From: an uncultured Bacilli bacterium
Lineage (GTDB): Bacteria; Bacillota_I; Bacilli_A; RF39; UBA660
Direction of reading: 5' to 3'
Assembly (NCBI GenBank): GCA_934096035.1
Contig: CAKOKX010000001.1
Location: 558,001-622,000 of the forward strand
DNA: 64,000 bases
Numbering within the stretch: position 1 is the stretch's first letter; each line of letters begins with the position of its first letter. The translations under genes were made by a program, and so were the position numbers. The notes under the pieces are model-generated. The model did not search any database. It was given only the letters and a program-made list of their open reading frames with translations, and was not told the DNA's origin. Positions 17,125 to 25,360 of this stretch are shown one piece after another.

Positions 17125-17978
17125 TGGAAGGTAGAATCACAAAACAAATAAGTAATCAATATAAAGTTACAGTAAATGGGGTTGATTATATTTGTAGTGC
17201 TAGGGGAAAGTTTAGAAATTTAGGACTTTCCCCTTTGGTGGGTGATATAGTAAGAATTGATGAATCTACTTTAACAATCGAAGAAATATTACCTAGAGTA
17301 AATGAACTTGAAAGACCGGTTGTGGCTAATGTTGACATAGCTTTAATTGTAACAAGTGTTAAAAAACCAGATTTATCATTAAGCTTACTTGATAAAGAAC
17401 TAAGTGTAATTCTTGCTAATAGCATTGAACCCGTTATTTGTTTAACAAAACTAGACTTATTATCAAAAGAAGAACTAAAAAACTTAAAACCACTAATAAA
17501 ATATTATAAAAGTATAGGAATTAAAGTTGTGGATAATAAACATTTAGGAAAAATAAAAAGTATCTTAAAAAATAAACTTGTTGTTTTAACAGGACAAACT
17601 GGCGCAGGAAAATCAAGCTTATTAAATAAATTAGATAAAAGATTAAATCTTGAAACAAAGCCAATTAGTGAGGCTTTAAATCGTGGAGTTCATACAACAA
17701 GACATACAGAAATATACAAAATAGGTAAAATATTTTTTGTGGACACACCAGGATTTTCAGCATTAGACTTAAATAATATTGATAAAGATAAGTTAAAAGA
17801 AACATTTTTAGAATTTCAAAAATATGAATGTGATTTTAAAGATTGCGTGCATATAAAAGAAAAAGGTTGCAAAGTAATCGAAGCAATGTCTAAAGGAATA
17901 ATTCTTCCTTCAAGATATATTAATTATACTAGATTTTTAAAGGAGTGCCATGAAAATAACCGTAAGTTATATAAATAG
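17124..17978 (+). CDS. rsgA: small-subunit ribosome biogenesis GTPase RsgA
   Basis: 284 aa circularly permuted GTPase releasing maturation factors from the 30S subunit. An N-terminal OB domain (about 1-70), TKLD (G4), then GQTGAGKSSLLN (G1), THTT-like G2 (HTTRHTE), DTPGFS (G3) and a C-terminal zinc knuckle (CDFKDCVH...GC) are all present. It overlaps prkC by 1 bp and rpe by 29 bp, an order common in Bacillota. Confidence 0.96.
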   Translation: MEGRITKQISNQYKVTVNGVDYICSARGKFRNLGLSPLVGDIVRIDESTLTIEEILPRVNELERPVVANVDIALIVTSVKKPDLSLSLLDKELSVILANSIEPVICLTKLDLLSKEELKNLKPLIKYYKSIGIKVVDNKHLGKIKSILKNKLVVLTGQTGAGKSSLLNKLDKRLNLETKPISEALNRGVHTTRHTEIYKIGKIFFVDTPGFSALDLNNIDKDKLKETFLEFQKYECDFKDCVHIKEKGCKVIEAMSKGIILPSRYINYTRFLKECHENNRKLYK

Positions 17979-18579
17979 TTTATATGATCAAAAGAAAACT
18001 ATTGATTTAATAAATGAAACCAGCGCAGATGCTATACATGTAGATTTAATGGATGGTATATATGCTGGAACAAAGAATTTTGATATTAATCATTTACCAA
18101 TACTTTTTAAAGATAATATTAAACCTTTAGAAATTCATATGATGGTGAGTAAACCAAGTGGTTACTTAAATGATTTACTAAAATTAAAACCCAGTTGTAT
18201 ATATATTCATCCATCCACTGAACCAAGTGTTTTTGGATTATTAAATGAACTTAATAATTATGAAATTTTAAGAGGATTAGTAATTAACCCAGATGAAGAA
18301 ATATCATCATTTAGTCATTATTTTCCTTATATAGATAGAGTTCTTTTAATGAGTGTAGTACCAGGTAAAGGTGGTCAAAAATTTTTAGATAGCACTAAAG
18401 ACAGATTGCAAGAATTAATAAAATACAAAAAAGAAAATAGTTTTGAAATATATATTGATGGTGGTATAAATAATGAAACTATTAAAGAGGTTATAAATGC
18501 TAATGGTGTAATATCAGGCTCATATATATGCATGAGTAAAGATTTTGAAAGTAGAATAAAAAGTTTGAAAAAACAATAG
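17950..18579 (+). CDS. rpe: ribulose-phosphate 3-epimerase
   Basis: 209 aa TIM-barrel enzyme interconverting ribulose 5-phosphate and xylulose 5-phosphate. Visible are VDLMDG with a catalytic Asp, EIHMMVSKP with a metal His, VVPGKGGQKF and the phosphate-binding IDGGINNET. The N-terminus (KITVSYINS instead of the usual IAPSILS) and the total length are slightly divergent, so activity toward a related sugar phosphate is possible. AAAGGAGTGCC precedes the ATG inside rsgA. The thiN gene that often follows is absent; a surface-protein gene follows instead. Confidence 0.88.
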   Translation: MKITVSYINSLYDQKKTIDLINETSADAIHVDLMDGIYAGTKNFDINHLPILFKDNIKPLEIHMMVSKPSGYLNDLLKLKPSCIYIHPSTEPSVFGLLNELNNYEILRGLVINPDEEISSFSHYFPYIDRVLLMSVVPGKGGQKFLDSTKDRLQELIKYKKENSFEIYIDGGINNETIKEVINANGVISGSYICMSKDFESRIKSLKKQ

Positions 18580-18620
18580 ACTCAATAAAAGGTCCTTCAA
18601 AATTAAATTAAGTGAAAACG

Positions 18621-18671
18621 GCGTCAAATTTCATGTGTGTGTGATTATGATGCTTTTTTTTTTTTTTTTTT
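18621..18671 (+). terminator. terminator with T18 tract
   Basis: GCGTCA-AAT pairs imperfectly with ATT-A-TGATGC around a TG-repeat loop, and is followed by 18 consecutive T at 18654-18671. This ends the prkC-rsgA-rpe transcript. The unusually long homopolymer lies directly before the next promoter region and could also vary in length. Confidence 0.55.
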
Positions 18672-18699
18672 CAGTTAATATATTAATATATGATAAAAT
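18670..18699 (+). promoter_or_regulatory. possible promoter of surface-protein gene
   Basis: Extended -10 TGATAAAAT at 18691-18699. The -35 (TTCAGT, 18670-18675) is weak and abuts the T18 tract. Confidence 0.35.
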
Positions 18700-18732
18700 A
18701 TCCGTGCGTGATATTGTAATGAGGTGTATAGA

Positions 18733-20331
18733 ATGAAAAATAAAAAGCAAGCAATAATATTAAGTGTAATAGCAAGTTTAGTATTACTTGCATTAATAAT
18801 TGGAACAACATATGCATATTTTCAAGCAAGTGGTGGAACTGGTACAAGTGCAAACTTGAGAGTAACAACATATACCACAGATGTATTTAATTTTGAAGTA
18901 GGAAATGATATATCAATATATGCAGATGCAACATCATTTGCTAGTGGTAAAGGTAATGCAAGTGGAAGTACTTTTGCAAAAGCAATATTAACAGCAAATA
19001 ATAAAACAAATACTGCAACAGAACATTATTATTTGTATTTAAATATATCAAATAATACATTTTTATATACTCAAAATGAAAGTACACCAGAATTGCTTTT
19101 AACAATAACAGATGCCAGTGGCAATGCTGTAACTGATATAACAAGTCTAACATATAAGACAGTAACAGATGGTAAGGGTACAAGTATATCAGGTTATGAT
19201 ATAACAAATAAAAGTGGTTTAATAACTTTATTTAATAATAAAGAAATTACTGCAAGTCCAACAAAAACAGATGAATGGAATATAACGGTAACATTAGTAA
19301 ATTATGATAAAGATCAAAGTGAAAATGCAGGAAAAAGTTTTAGTGCTAAATTAATGATACAAAAGGGAAAGATAAAAGAAACTGTAGCAACTGTATGTTC
19401 TAATGGACAAACTTTAAGTTCATGTATTATATCAATGGATGGAAAAGATGACACCCTATATCATCATACAAGCTCGTTAGCAAATGGAGCAGGTGATAAC
19501 TCATATAGATATGCAGGAGCAAGCGACCAAGTAAATAACTTTGTATGTTTTGGTTCAACAGAAACACCATGTTCAACAGATAATTTATATCGAATTATCG
19601 GAGTATTTGGAGAAAATAATCATGGCGTAACTGGAAAACAATTGGTAAAATTAATAAAATATGATTATGCCACAAGTGCATTACTAGGAACAAATGGAGA
19701 TTATGGGGGTTCAAGTACTCCAAATTCATCATCCTATAAAGGAAGTTTATTATCAATAGATATATATTACTGGAATTATAAAGCGGCAAATAGTTCAAGT
19801 AATATATGGAGTACAAGTTTACTAAATAAAATAAATTTGAATACTAATTATTTAAATAATATAGGTACAACATGGTCAAATATGATTGAAGATACAACCT
19901 GGAAAGTAAGTGGACATTCAATAAGCTCTGTAACCTCAACTGAAATGTATACAAGAGAAATAACAAATGCTACCAAAGCATATGGACCTAGCAATGGAAC
20001 ATCGAAAATAGGTTTAATGTATGCAAGTGACTATGGATTTGCAGCAAGTCCAAGTGCATGGACTACAACTCTATATAATTATAGTGATAATGATGCAAAT
20101 GGAACATCAATACAAACAATAAATTGGATGAACATGGGACATAATGAATGGACAATTTCTCCTTATTCTTCGAGCAGCAGTCATGTGCTCCATTTGTACC
20201 GCAACGGTGCCTTGAGCGCCAACTTCGCGATCAATGGGTATGGCTCTCGTCCCGTCTTGTATCTAAAGTCTTCTGTTCTCTATGCTGGAGGATCTGGGAC
20301 TAAAGATTCACCAATAACTTTGGCAGTGTGA
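18733..20331 (+). CDS. exported surface protein with C-type-lectin-like variable C-terminus
   Basis: 532 aa. The N-terminus MKNKKQAIILSVIASLVLLA then LIIGTTYAYFQAS resembles SipW/TasA- or camelysin-type signal anchors. A beta-rich region (about 30-215) follows, then a domain shared with the two surface proteins at 61374 and 62727: SYRYAG, YRIIGVFGENNHGVTGKQ, KIGLMYASDYGF, EWTISP, GSRPVLYLKSSV. I read the last part as a DUF6273/C-type-lectin-like fold. The final ~130 nt (about 20165-20300) have about 51 percent GC by hand count against 32-35 percent in the preceding lines, with many NNC codons. That pattern is expected of a diversity-generating-retroelement variable region. Start ATG 18733 has GAGGTG upstream. 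Confidence 0.8.
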   Translation: MKNKKQAIILSVIASLVLLALIIGTTYAYFQASGGTGTSANLRVTTYTTDVFNFEVGNDISIYADATSFASGKGNASGSTFAKAILTANNKTNTATEHYYLYLNISNNTFLYTQNESTPELLLTITDASGNAVTDITSLTYKTVTDGKGTSISGYDITNKSGLITLFNNKEITASPTKTDEWNITVTLVNYDKDQSENAGKSFSAKLMIQKGKIKETVATVCSNGQTLSSCIISMDGKDDTLYHHTSSLANGAGDNSYRYAGASDQVNNFVCFGSTETPCSTDNLYRIIGVFGENNHGVTGKQLVKLIKYDYATSALLGTNGDYGGSSTPNSSSYKGSLLSIDIYYWNYKAANSSSNIWSTSLLNKINLNTNYLNNIGTTWSNMIEDTTWKVSGHSISSVTSTEMYTREITNATKAYGPSNGTSKIGLMYASDYGFAASPSAWTTTLYNYSDNDANGTSIQTINWMNMGHNEWTISPYSSSSSHVLHLYRNGALSANFAINGYGSRPVLYLKSSVLYAGGSGTKDSPITLAV

Positions 20332-20377
20332 TAAACTTATGATAGCACGACTGGTGGAAGTATCTGCTCAACACTGC
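20323..20377 (+). repeat. hairpin spanning the surface-gene stop
   Basis: GCAGTGT at 20323-20329 pairs with ACACTGC at 20371-20377 around 41 nt. It lies just after the variable-looking segment. It could be a terminator-like fold or a retroelement target structure; there is no T tract. Confidence 0.4.
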
Positions 20378-20413
20378 TAGGTATTAACATAATTCTTAAG
20401 GCTCTTTTAATTA

Positions 20414-20442
20414 TTGAGTTTTTGCATGGCCCGTGATATTAT
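20414..20442 (+). promoter_or_regulatory. priA promoter
   Basis: TTGAGT 20414-20419, 17 nt, TATTAT 20437-20442 with TGA extended -10; transcription would begin about 15 nt before the priA start. Confidence 0.6.
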
Positions 20443-20462
20443 ATATTTATATGGAGGCTTAG

Positions 20463-22646
20463 ATGTACGCAAAAGTAATAATTGAATATAGCATAAAAGA
20501 ATTAGATAAAGAATTTATATATATGATACCTGAATATTTACAAGATAAAATTCAGGTTGGAATGAAAGTTTTGGTACCATTTGGATTTCAACAAGTGCTT
20601 GGTTTTATTATGGAAATTGTCGATAAATGCGAAGATACATCTTACGAACTTAAGTATATTTCAAGTATCGTAGATGAAAAGCTAGTTTTAAATAAAGAAT
20701 TAATGGAACTGGGAAAATACTTATCAGAAAGTACTTTATGTACAATGATAACGGCATATCAAACAATGCTTCCATCAAGCCTAAAAGTAAAAAAGAATAC
20801 ATCAAATTATGACTTATATGATGAATATATAATTATAAAAGATAGAAAAAAAGTAATAGATTATATTAATATTTATGAAAATAAAAGAAAAGCCCAAGTA
20901 AAAGTTTTAAAACAAGTTTTAGATAATAAAGAATTGTTAAAGAAAAATTATAGTTCAAGTATAATTAAAACTTTATTAGAACTAGAATTAATCGACATAA
21001 AAAAAGTTCAAAAATATCGTATTAATAAAAATACTAGCAATATAACTAAAACATTAACTAGTGATCAAGAAAAAGTATATGAAAGAGTAAAATCATCATT
21101 TAATCATTTTGAACCTTTTTTGTTATATGGAATAACAGGTTCTGGAAAAACTGAAGTATATATAAAATTAATAGAAAGTATCATAAAAGAAGGTAAAACT
21201 GGTATAGTATTAGTTCCTGAAATAAGCTTAACACATCAAATTGCTAAGAGGTTTTATGAGACTTTTGGAAGTGATGTAGCAATACTACATAGCTCATTAT
21301 CTGAAGGAGAAAAATACGATGAATATTTAAAAATATATCGCGGCGAGGTTCATGTTGTGGTAGGTACTCGTAGTGCAATTTTTGCTCCGGTTAAAAATCT
21401 AGGGATAATTATAATTGATGAAGAAGATTCAAGCAGCTATAAGCAAGATAATAATCCTAGATATAATGCTAAGGATATTGCTATGTACCGGGGAAAATAT
21501 AATAATATTCCCGTTGTTTTAGCTAGCGCAACACCATCTTTAGAAAGTAAAGCAAGAGCAGATAAGAAAGTTTTTACATTACTAACTTTAAAAAATAGAG
21601 TAGGAACTGCTAGTCTTCCCACAATAACAGTGGTAGATATGGAACCAGAAATAAAAAAACGAAACATGATATTTAGTGATCTTTTAATTAATAAAATAAA
21701 AGAGAAAATTGCTAAAAATGAACAAGTTATTTTGCTTTTAAATCGCCGAGGCTTTTCAACATTCATAACATGTAGTAATTGTGGCTTTACTTACAAATGT
21801 CCAAGTTGTGATATAACCTTAACTTATCATAAATCAACAAATAATTTAATATGTCATTATTGTGGCTTTCAACAAAAATGTGAAGAATTATGTCCAGAAT
21901 GTAAAGAAAAATCTTTGAATTATTATGGACTAGGAACAGAAAAGTTAGAAGAAAAGTTAAAAGAAATATTACCAGATGCTAAAATAGTTAGAATGGATCA
22001 AGACACTACCAGAAGAAAAGGTGCCCATGAAAAAATAATAGATGATTTTAAAAATGAAAAATTTAATATATTATTAGGTACTCAAATGATTAGTAAAGGA
22101 CTAGACTTTCCAAAAGTTACGCTAGTCGGAGTAATAAATGCAGATACAACTTTAAACATTCCTAATTTTAAAGCAAGTGAAAATACATTTGCACTACTTC
22201 ATCAAGTGGCTGGTCGAAGTGGAAGAAGTACATCACCTGGTGAAGTAATAATTCAAACATTTAATCCAGATAATTATGTTATAAATTGTGTTAAGGAAAA
22301 TAATTATGATAGATTTTATTTAAATGAAATGAATTTTCGAAAAAAATTAAAATATCCTCCTTATTATTATTTAGTTAGTCTAAAAGTAATAGGTAAGGAC
22401 TATAATAAAACAATTGAATCAAGTAAGAGAGTAAAAACTTACTTAGATAAAAGTCTTGAAGAAGTCATCATTTTAGGACCAACAACCGCCCAAGTATTTA
22501 AATTTAATAATGAATATCGCATGCAAATTATAATAAAATATAAAAAATGTGATAATTTAAAAAATGTTTTAAAAGAATTAGATAATTTATTTATTATGAA
22601 TAAAGATGTTAGATTAGAAATAGATTTTAATCCTATTAATATTTAA
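20463..22646 (+). CDS. priA: primosomal replication protein N' (PriA helicase)
   Basis: 727 aa superfamily 2 helicase that restarts stalled replication forks. An N-terminal DNA-binding domain (YAKVIIEYSIKELDKEF) is followed by Walker A GITGSGKTEVY (from about residue 223), Walker B IIDEEDSSSYKQ, ASATPSLES, and the C4-C4 zinc insertion CSNCGFTYKCPSCD / CHYCGFQQKCEELCPEC. Then come GTEKLEE, GTQMISKGLDFP and HQVAGRSGR. GGAGG lies 7 nt upstream. The length is normal. In this genome it stands alone, with fmt and def elsewhere. Confidence 0.97.
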   Translation: MYAKVIIEYSIKELDKEFIYMIPEYLQDKIQVGMKVLVPFGFQQVLGFIMEIVDKCEDTSYELKYISSIVDEKLVLNKELMELGKYLSESTLCTMITAYQTMLPSSLKVKKNTSNYDLYDEYIIIKDRKKVIDYINIYENKRKAQVKVLKQVLDNKELLKKNYSSSIIKTLLELELIDIKKVQKYRINKNTSNITKTLTSDQEKVYERVKSSFNHFEPFLLYGITGSGKTEVYIKLIESIIKEGKTGIVLVPEISLTHQIAKRFYETFGSDVAILHSSLSEGEKYDEYLKIYRGEVHVVVGTRSAIFAPVKNLGIIIIDEEDSSSYKQDNNPRYNAKDIAMYRGKYNNIPVVLASATPSLESKARADKKVFTLLTLKNRVGTASLPTITVVDMEPEIKKRNMIFSDLLINKIKEKIAKNEQVILLLNRRGFSTFITCSNCGFTYKCPSCDITLTYHKSTNNLICHYCGFQQKCEELCPECKEKSLNYYGLGTEKLEEKLKEILPDAKIVRMDQDTTRRKGAHEKIIDDFKNEKFNILLGTQMISKGLDFPKVTLVGVINADTTLNIPNFKASENTFALLHQVAGRSGRSTSPGEVIIQTFNPDNYVINCVKENNYDRFYLNEMNFRKKLKYPPYYYLVSLKVIGKDYNKTIESSKRVKTYLDKSLEEVIILGPTTAQVFKFNNEYRMQIIIKYKKCDNLKNVLKELDNLFIMNKDVRLEIDFNPINI

Positions 22647-22675
22647 TTGATATTATAAAAAAAGTGTATTATACT
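22647..22675 (+). promoter_or_regulatory. promoter of the LiaF/DUF4097 operon
   Basis: TTGATA 22647-22652, 17 nt, TATACT 22670-22675; it starts at the base after the priA stop. Confidence 0.65.
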
Positions 22676-22697
22676 TAAAAAAGAAAGGATTGATTAC

Positions 22698-23375
22698 ATG
22701 AAAAATTTAAGTAGAATATTATGGGGGATAGTGTTAATATTTATTGGTGTTATCTGGGGACTTAATAGAACGGGAGTAGCGGACATAAATATTTTCTTTG
22801 ATGGATGGTGGACATTATTTATTATTGTACCAAGTGCCATATCTTTTTTTGAAAAAGGTAATAATAAAATATCTTCCTTAATATTTTTGATTATCGGAGT
22901 TTTACTTCTTTTAGCAGCTCAAGGGTTATTTGAATTTGAAATTCTATGGGAAATTCTATTACCAGTAATCGTCGTTTTAATTGGATTATTTTTAATATTT
23001 GGTAATAAAGTGGATTTTAATGTCAAAGAAAAAACAAAGTGTTTAGATAGTAAAGATACTGAAAATATTTTTGTAGCATTCGGAGAACAAAATGTAAATA
23101 AAGCTGGAGAAAATTTCGAAAAAGCAAATTTAAATGCTATTTTTGGTTCTGTTAAATTAGATTTAAGAGAAGCAAAATTAGAAAAAGAAACAGTCATTGG
23201 GGCATGGGCAATATTCGGTGGTATAGAAATATTAGTTCCAAAAGATTGCATAGTTAAAGTAAAAGGAACTCCGATATTCGGTGGAATTTCTAACGAAAGA
23301 AAAAATAATGAAGATGCCAAAAAGACAATTTATATCGAAGGATATGCCGTATTCGGAGGAATAGAAATTAAATGA
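22698..23375 (+). CDS. LiaF/YvqF-like cell-wall stress membrane protein
   Basis: 225 aa. Four short hydrophobic helices in residues about 7-105 (ILWGIVLIFIGVIWGLNRTG start, WWTLFIIVPSAI, IFLIIGVLLLLAAQ, LLPVIVVLIGLFLIFG) precede a soluble beta domain with repeated FG motifs (NAIFGSVKLDLREA, WAIFGGIEILVP, PIFGGISNE, YAVFGGIEIK). This is the DUF5668 plus LiaF C-terminal arrangement. In relatives LiaF inhibits the LiaRS two-component system that senses lipid-II-targeting antibiotics. No kinase or regulator is adjacent, so regulation elsewhere is inferred. It overlaps the next gene by 4 bp. Confidence 0.82.
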   Translation: MKNLSRILWGIVLIFIGVIWGLNRTGVADINIFFDGWWTLFIIVPSAISFFEKGNNKISSLIFLIIGVLLLLAAQGLFEFEILWEILLPVIVVLIGLFLIFGNKVDFNVKEKTKCLDSKDTENIFVAFGEQNVNKAGENFEKANLNAIFGSVKLDLREAKLEKETVIGAWAIFGGIEILVPKDCIVKVKGTPIFGGISNERKNNEDAKKTIYIEGYAVFGGIEIK

Positions 23376-24157
23376 ATACCACTCAAAAAGTAATAAAAGG
23401 ATTTGCTATCTGTCTTGCAGTTTTAATAATACTAAGTATTATTAATGGAATAGTATTTTTAGCAACATCAACAATTGGTTTTAACAATGATGTAAATATT
23501 AGTGAAACCTATTCAAGTAATATAAAAAATATAAATATAGATGTTGGTTCAACCAATATGATAATTAAAAAAGGTGATATATTAAGTATTGATGCTGATA
23601 ATGTTAGTAAAGAATTTAAAATAAAAGAACAAGGAAATACTTTATCAATAAAAGAAAAAAAGATAACAATATTTGGCAATAAAAAAGGTTCTAGTATCAT
23701 AATTACTATACCAGAAACATTAGGTGATTTAAATATTAACATTGGCGCAGGAAAACTTGAAATTTCTGATATAACAACTGACAAATTTTCTTTAGATCAA
23801 GGTGCTGGTAAAGTTGATATTACAAATTTGTTATCTAACAAAAAAGCAACAATTGAAGGAGGAGCTGGAGAATTAAATATTACAAATTCTAAATTGCAAG
23901 ATTTATCTCTAGATTTAGGGGCTGGTAAATTTTATTTTAATGGAACGCTTTTAGGTAAAAATGAAATAGATCAAGGAGTCGGAGAAGTAATTCTAGATTT
24001 GCAAAATAACGATTATAAATTTGAAACATCAAAAGGTCTAGGCAGTATCACCATTAACGGTGTAAGCTACAAAAATGACATTAAATTAGGAGAAGGACAA
24101 AATATAATTGATATAGATGGTGGGATAGGAAGTATAAGTATAAATACAAATAAATAA
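23372..24157 (+). CDS. DUF4097-type membrane-anchored beta-helix protein
   Basis: 261 aa. One N-terminal membrane helix (about 8-30), then a right-handed beta-solenoid-like domain: repeated short strands such as LNINIGAGKLEISDI, FSLDQGAGKVDITNL, ATIEGGAGELNITNS and LSLDLGAGKFYFNG, with GAG turns. DUF4097 proteins accompany LiaF- and PspC-type envelope-stress genes. Overlap with the LiaF-like gene (ATGA) implies joint production. It is extracellular by topology, with no enzymatic motif. Confidence 0.8.
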   Translation: MNTTQKVIKGFAICLAVLIILSIINGIVFLATSTIGFNNDVNISETYSSNIKNINIDVGSTNMIIKKGDILSIDADNVSKEFKIKEQGNTLSIKEKKITIFGNKKGSSIIITIPETLGDLNINIGAGKLEISDITTDKFSLDQGAGKVDITNLLSNKKATIEGGAGELNITNSKLQDLSLDLGAGKFYFNGTLLGKNEIDQGVGEVILDLQNNDYKFETSKGLGSITINGVSYKNDIKLGEGQNIIDIDGGIGSISINTNK

Positions 24158-24187
24158 AGTTTTGTAGGAAACTTTATTTATTTTTTT
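24151..24187 (+). terminator. strong terminator
   Basis: TAAATAAAGTTT / AAACTTTATTTA, 12 perfect base pairs around a 6-nt loop, followed by T7. Confidence 0.9.
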
Positions 24188-24310
24188 AGCAACATTTCTG
24201 ACAATTATAAAATATGTAGTAGAATTAATATTGAGAGATAAAATGTCTTTAGTGATTTACATAATGGGTGGGATTTAATCAAAATACTCTCTCAAATATA
24301 AGGAGAAATT

Positions 24311-24776
24311 ATGAAGTTAACTATATTTGACATAGCAAACTTTTTCTTGCAAATAGTAGATAGAGATGCAGGAAGTACAATTACACCATTAAAATTGCAA
24401 AAGATATTATATTATGCACAAGGATATCATTTAGCAATGTATGATAAAAAGAGCTTTTTAATGAAGATTTTGAAGCGTGGGCGCATGGACCAGCAAACGT
24501 TGGTATTTATTTTGAATACAAGGAATATGGCCTTCAAGCAATAGATAAGCCTAAAGAAAAAGTACCCGTTTTAGATAAAAAATAGTCAATTTTTTGTATG
24601 AAGTTTGGAATACATATGGTATTTATGATGGAAAATATTTAGAATATTTGACTCATATGGAAAAACCGTGGATAGATGCTAGAGGTAATCATAAAGACGG
24701 AGAACCATGCAATAATATTATTACCAAAGAAAGTATGAGATTGTTCTTTAAGACAAAAATTGATTATGAAAATTAA
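24311..24776 (+). pseudogene. Panacea (DUF4065) antitoxin-like gene with two frameshifts
   Basis: Three frames assemble a Panacea/SocA-like protein. The first (from 24311) gives FDIANFFLQIVDRDAGS and ITPLKLQKILYYAQGYHLAMY. After a break in a T/A run near 24453 come FNEDFEAWAHGPANVGIYFE and YKEYGLQAIDKP. After a stop at about 24585 come NFLYEVWNTYGIYDGKYLEYL and THMEKPWIDARGN. The LKLQK and AWxHGPxxxxxY motifs are diagnostic. Panacea proteins are chaperone-like antitoxins paired with diverse toxins or prophage functions. AAGGAG precedes the ATG. Inactivated unless the shifts are sequencing errors. Confidence 0.8.
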
Positions 24777-24963
24777 AAAAGTAAATTCGAATACTAAAAA
24801 ATTAAATTTATCTAAAACTAGAGATGATGAAATATGCAAAATCAAATTTGCATATTGTCATGATAAATTTCCTCTTGAAAAATTGGGACCAAATGGAGAG
24901 AAAGTGATGATCTCAATTTATTGTGGTTCGATAAAAATCGCTTATCATATCCAGGGTAATTGA
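24766..24963 (+). CDS. small protein after the Panacea remnant, unknown
   Basis: 65 aa starting MKIKKVNSNTKKLNLS and containing EICKIKFAYCHDKFPLEKLG and MISIYCGSIKIAYHI. It overlaps the end of the Panacea remnant by 11 bp. By position it could be the toxin partner or its truncated end, but I recognise no toxin family. The base composition is like its neighbours. Whether it is still translated is unclear, because its ribosome-binding region lies within the broken gene. Confidence 0.4.
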   Translation: MKIKKVNSNTKKLNLSKTRDDEICKIKFAYCHDKFPLEKLGPNGEKVMISIYCGSIKIAYHIQGN

Positions 24964-24999
24964 AAATGGAAGATTTCATTGATATGAGATCTTTTTTAG

Positions 25000-25028
25000 T
25001 TGCATTCATAATATAATAATAGTATAAT
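25000..25028 (+). promoter_or_regulatory. promoter of arsR-P1B ATPase operon
   Basis: TTGCAT 25000-25005, 17 nt, TATAAT 25023-25028. The presumed transcript start falls in the operator described next. Confidence 0.8.
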
Positions 25029-25032
25029 GAAT

Positions 25033-25052
25033 ATATGAACAGATATTCAAAT
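25033..25052 (+). promoter_or_regulatory. ArsR/SmtB-family operator
   Basis: ATATGAACAGATATTCAAAT, an imperfect inverted repeat centred on TGAACA-GA-TATTCA. This is the classic ArsR/CzrA-type half-site spacing, and it covers the transcription start just downstream of the -10. Confidence 0.65.
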
Positions 25053-25063
25053 AAGGAGATAAA

Positions 25064-25360
25064 ATGGAAAAAGTAGAGATAATAAATGAACTAAGTGAAT
25101 TTTTTAAAGTATTTAGTGATACCACAAGACTTAGAATACTTGAAGTATTATTAAATGAAGAAACATCAGTTGGTGTTATAGCAAGCAAAATAAATGTGAG
25201 TAATTCAGCAGTATCACACCAACTAAGTTATTTAAGAAGTACCAACTTAGTTAAAACCAGAAAAGAAGGACAAGTAATATATTATAGTATTGCAGATAAT
25301 CATATTAAAGTGATAATTGAATATGGACTTGAACATATTAAAGAAGGAATAAAGTTATGA
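25064..25360 (+). CDS. ArsR/SmtB-family zinc-sensing repressor
   Basis: 98 aa winged-helix repressor. FSDTTRLRILEVLL and SNSAVSHQLSYLRSTNLVKT form the helix-turn-helix, KEGQVIYYSI the wing. The C-terminal helix carries Asp-x-His-x10-His-x2-Glu (DNHIKVIIEYGLEHIKE), the alpha-5 metal site of zinc sensors such as CzrA and SmtB. The ELCVCDL alpha-3 cysteine site of arsenic or cadmium sensors is absent. It should repress its own operon until zinc (or cobalt) rises. It overlaps the ATPase gene by 4 bp. Confidence 0.92.
   Translation: MEKVEIINELSEFFKVFSDTTRLRILEVLLNEETSVGVIASKINVSNSAVSHQLSYLRSTNLVKTRKEGQVIYYSIADNHIKVIIEYGLEHIKEGIKL

Noticed and set aside
18733..20331. Sortase-anchored surface protein
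   Set aside because: No LPxTG-like motif or C-terminal membrane segment; anchoring must be through the N-terminal helix.
20300..20460. A DGR template repeat next to the variable region
   Set aside because: No stretch here or elsewhere in the window resembles 20160-20300, and no reverse transcriptase (YxDD) is encoded in the window; only the target is supported.
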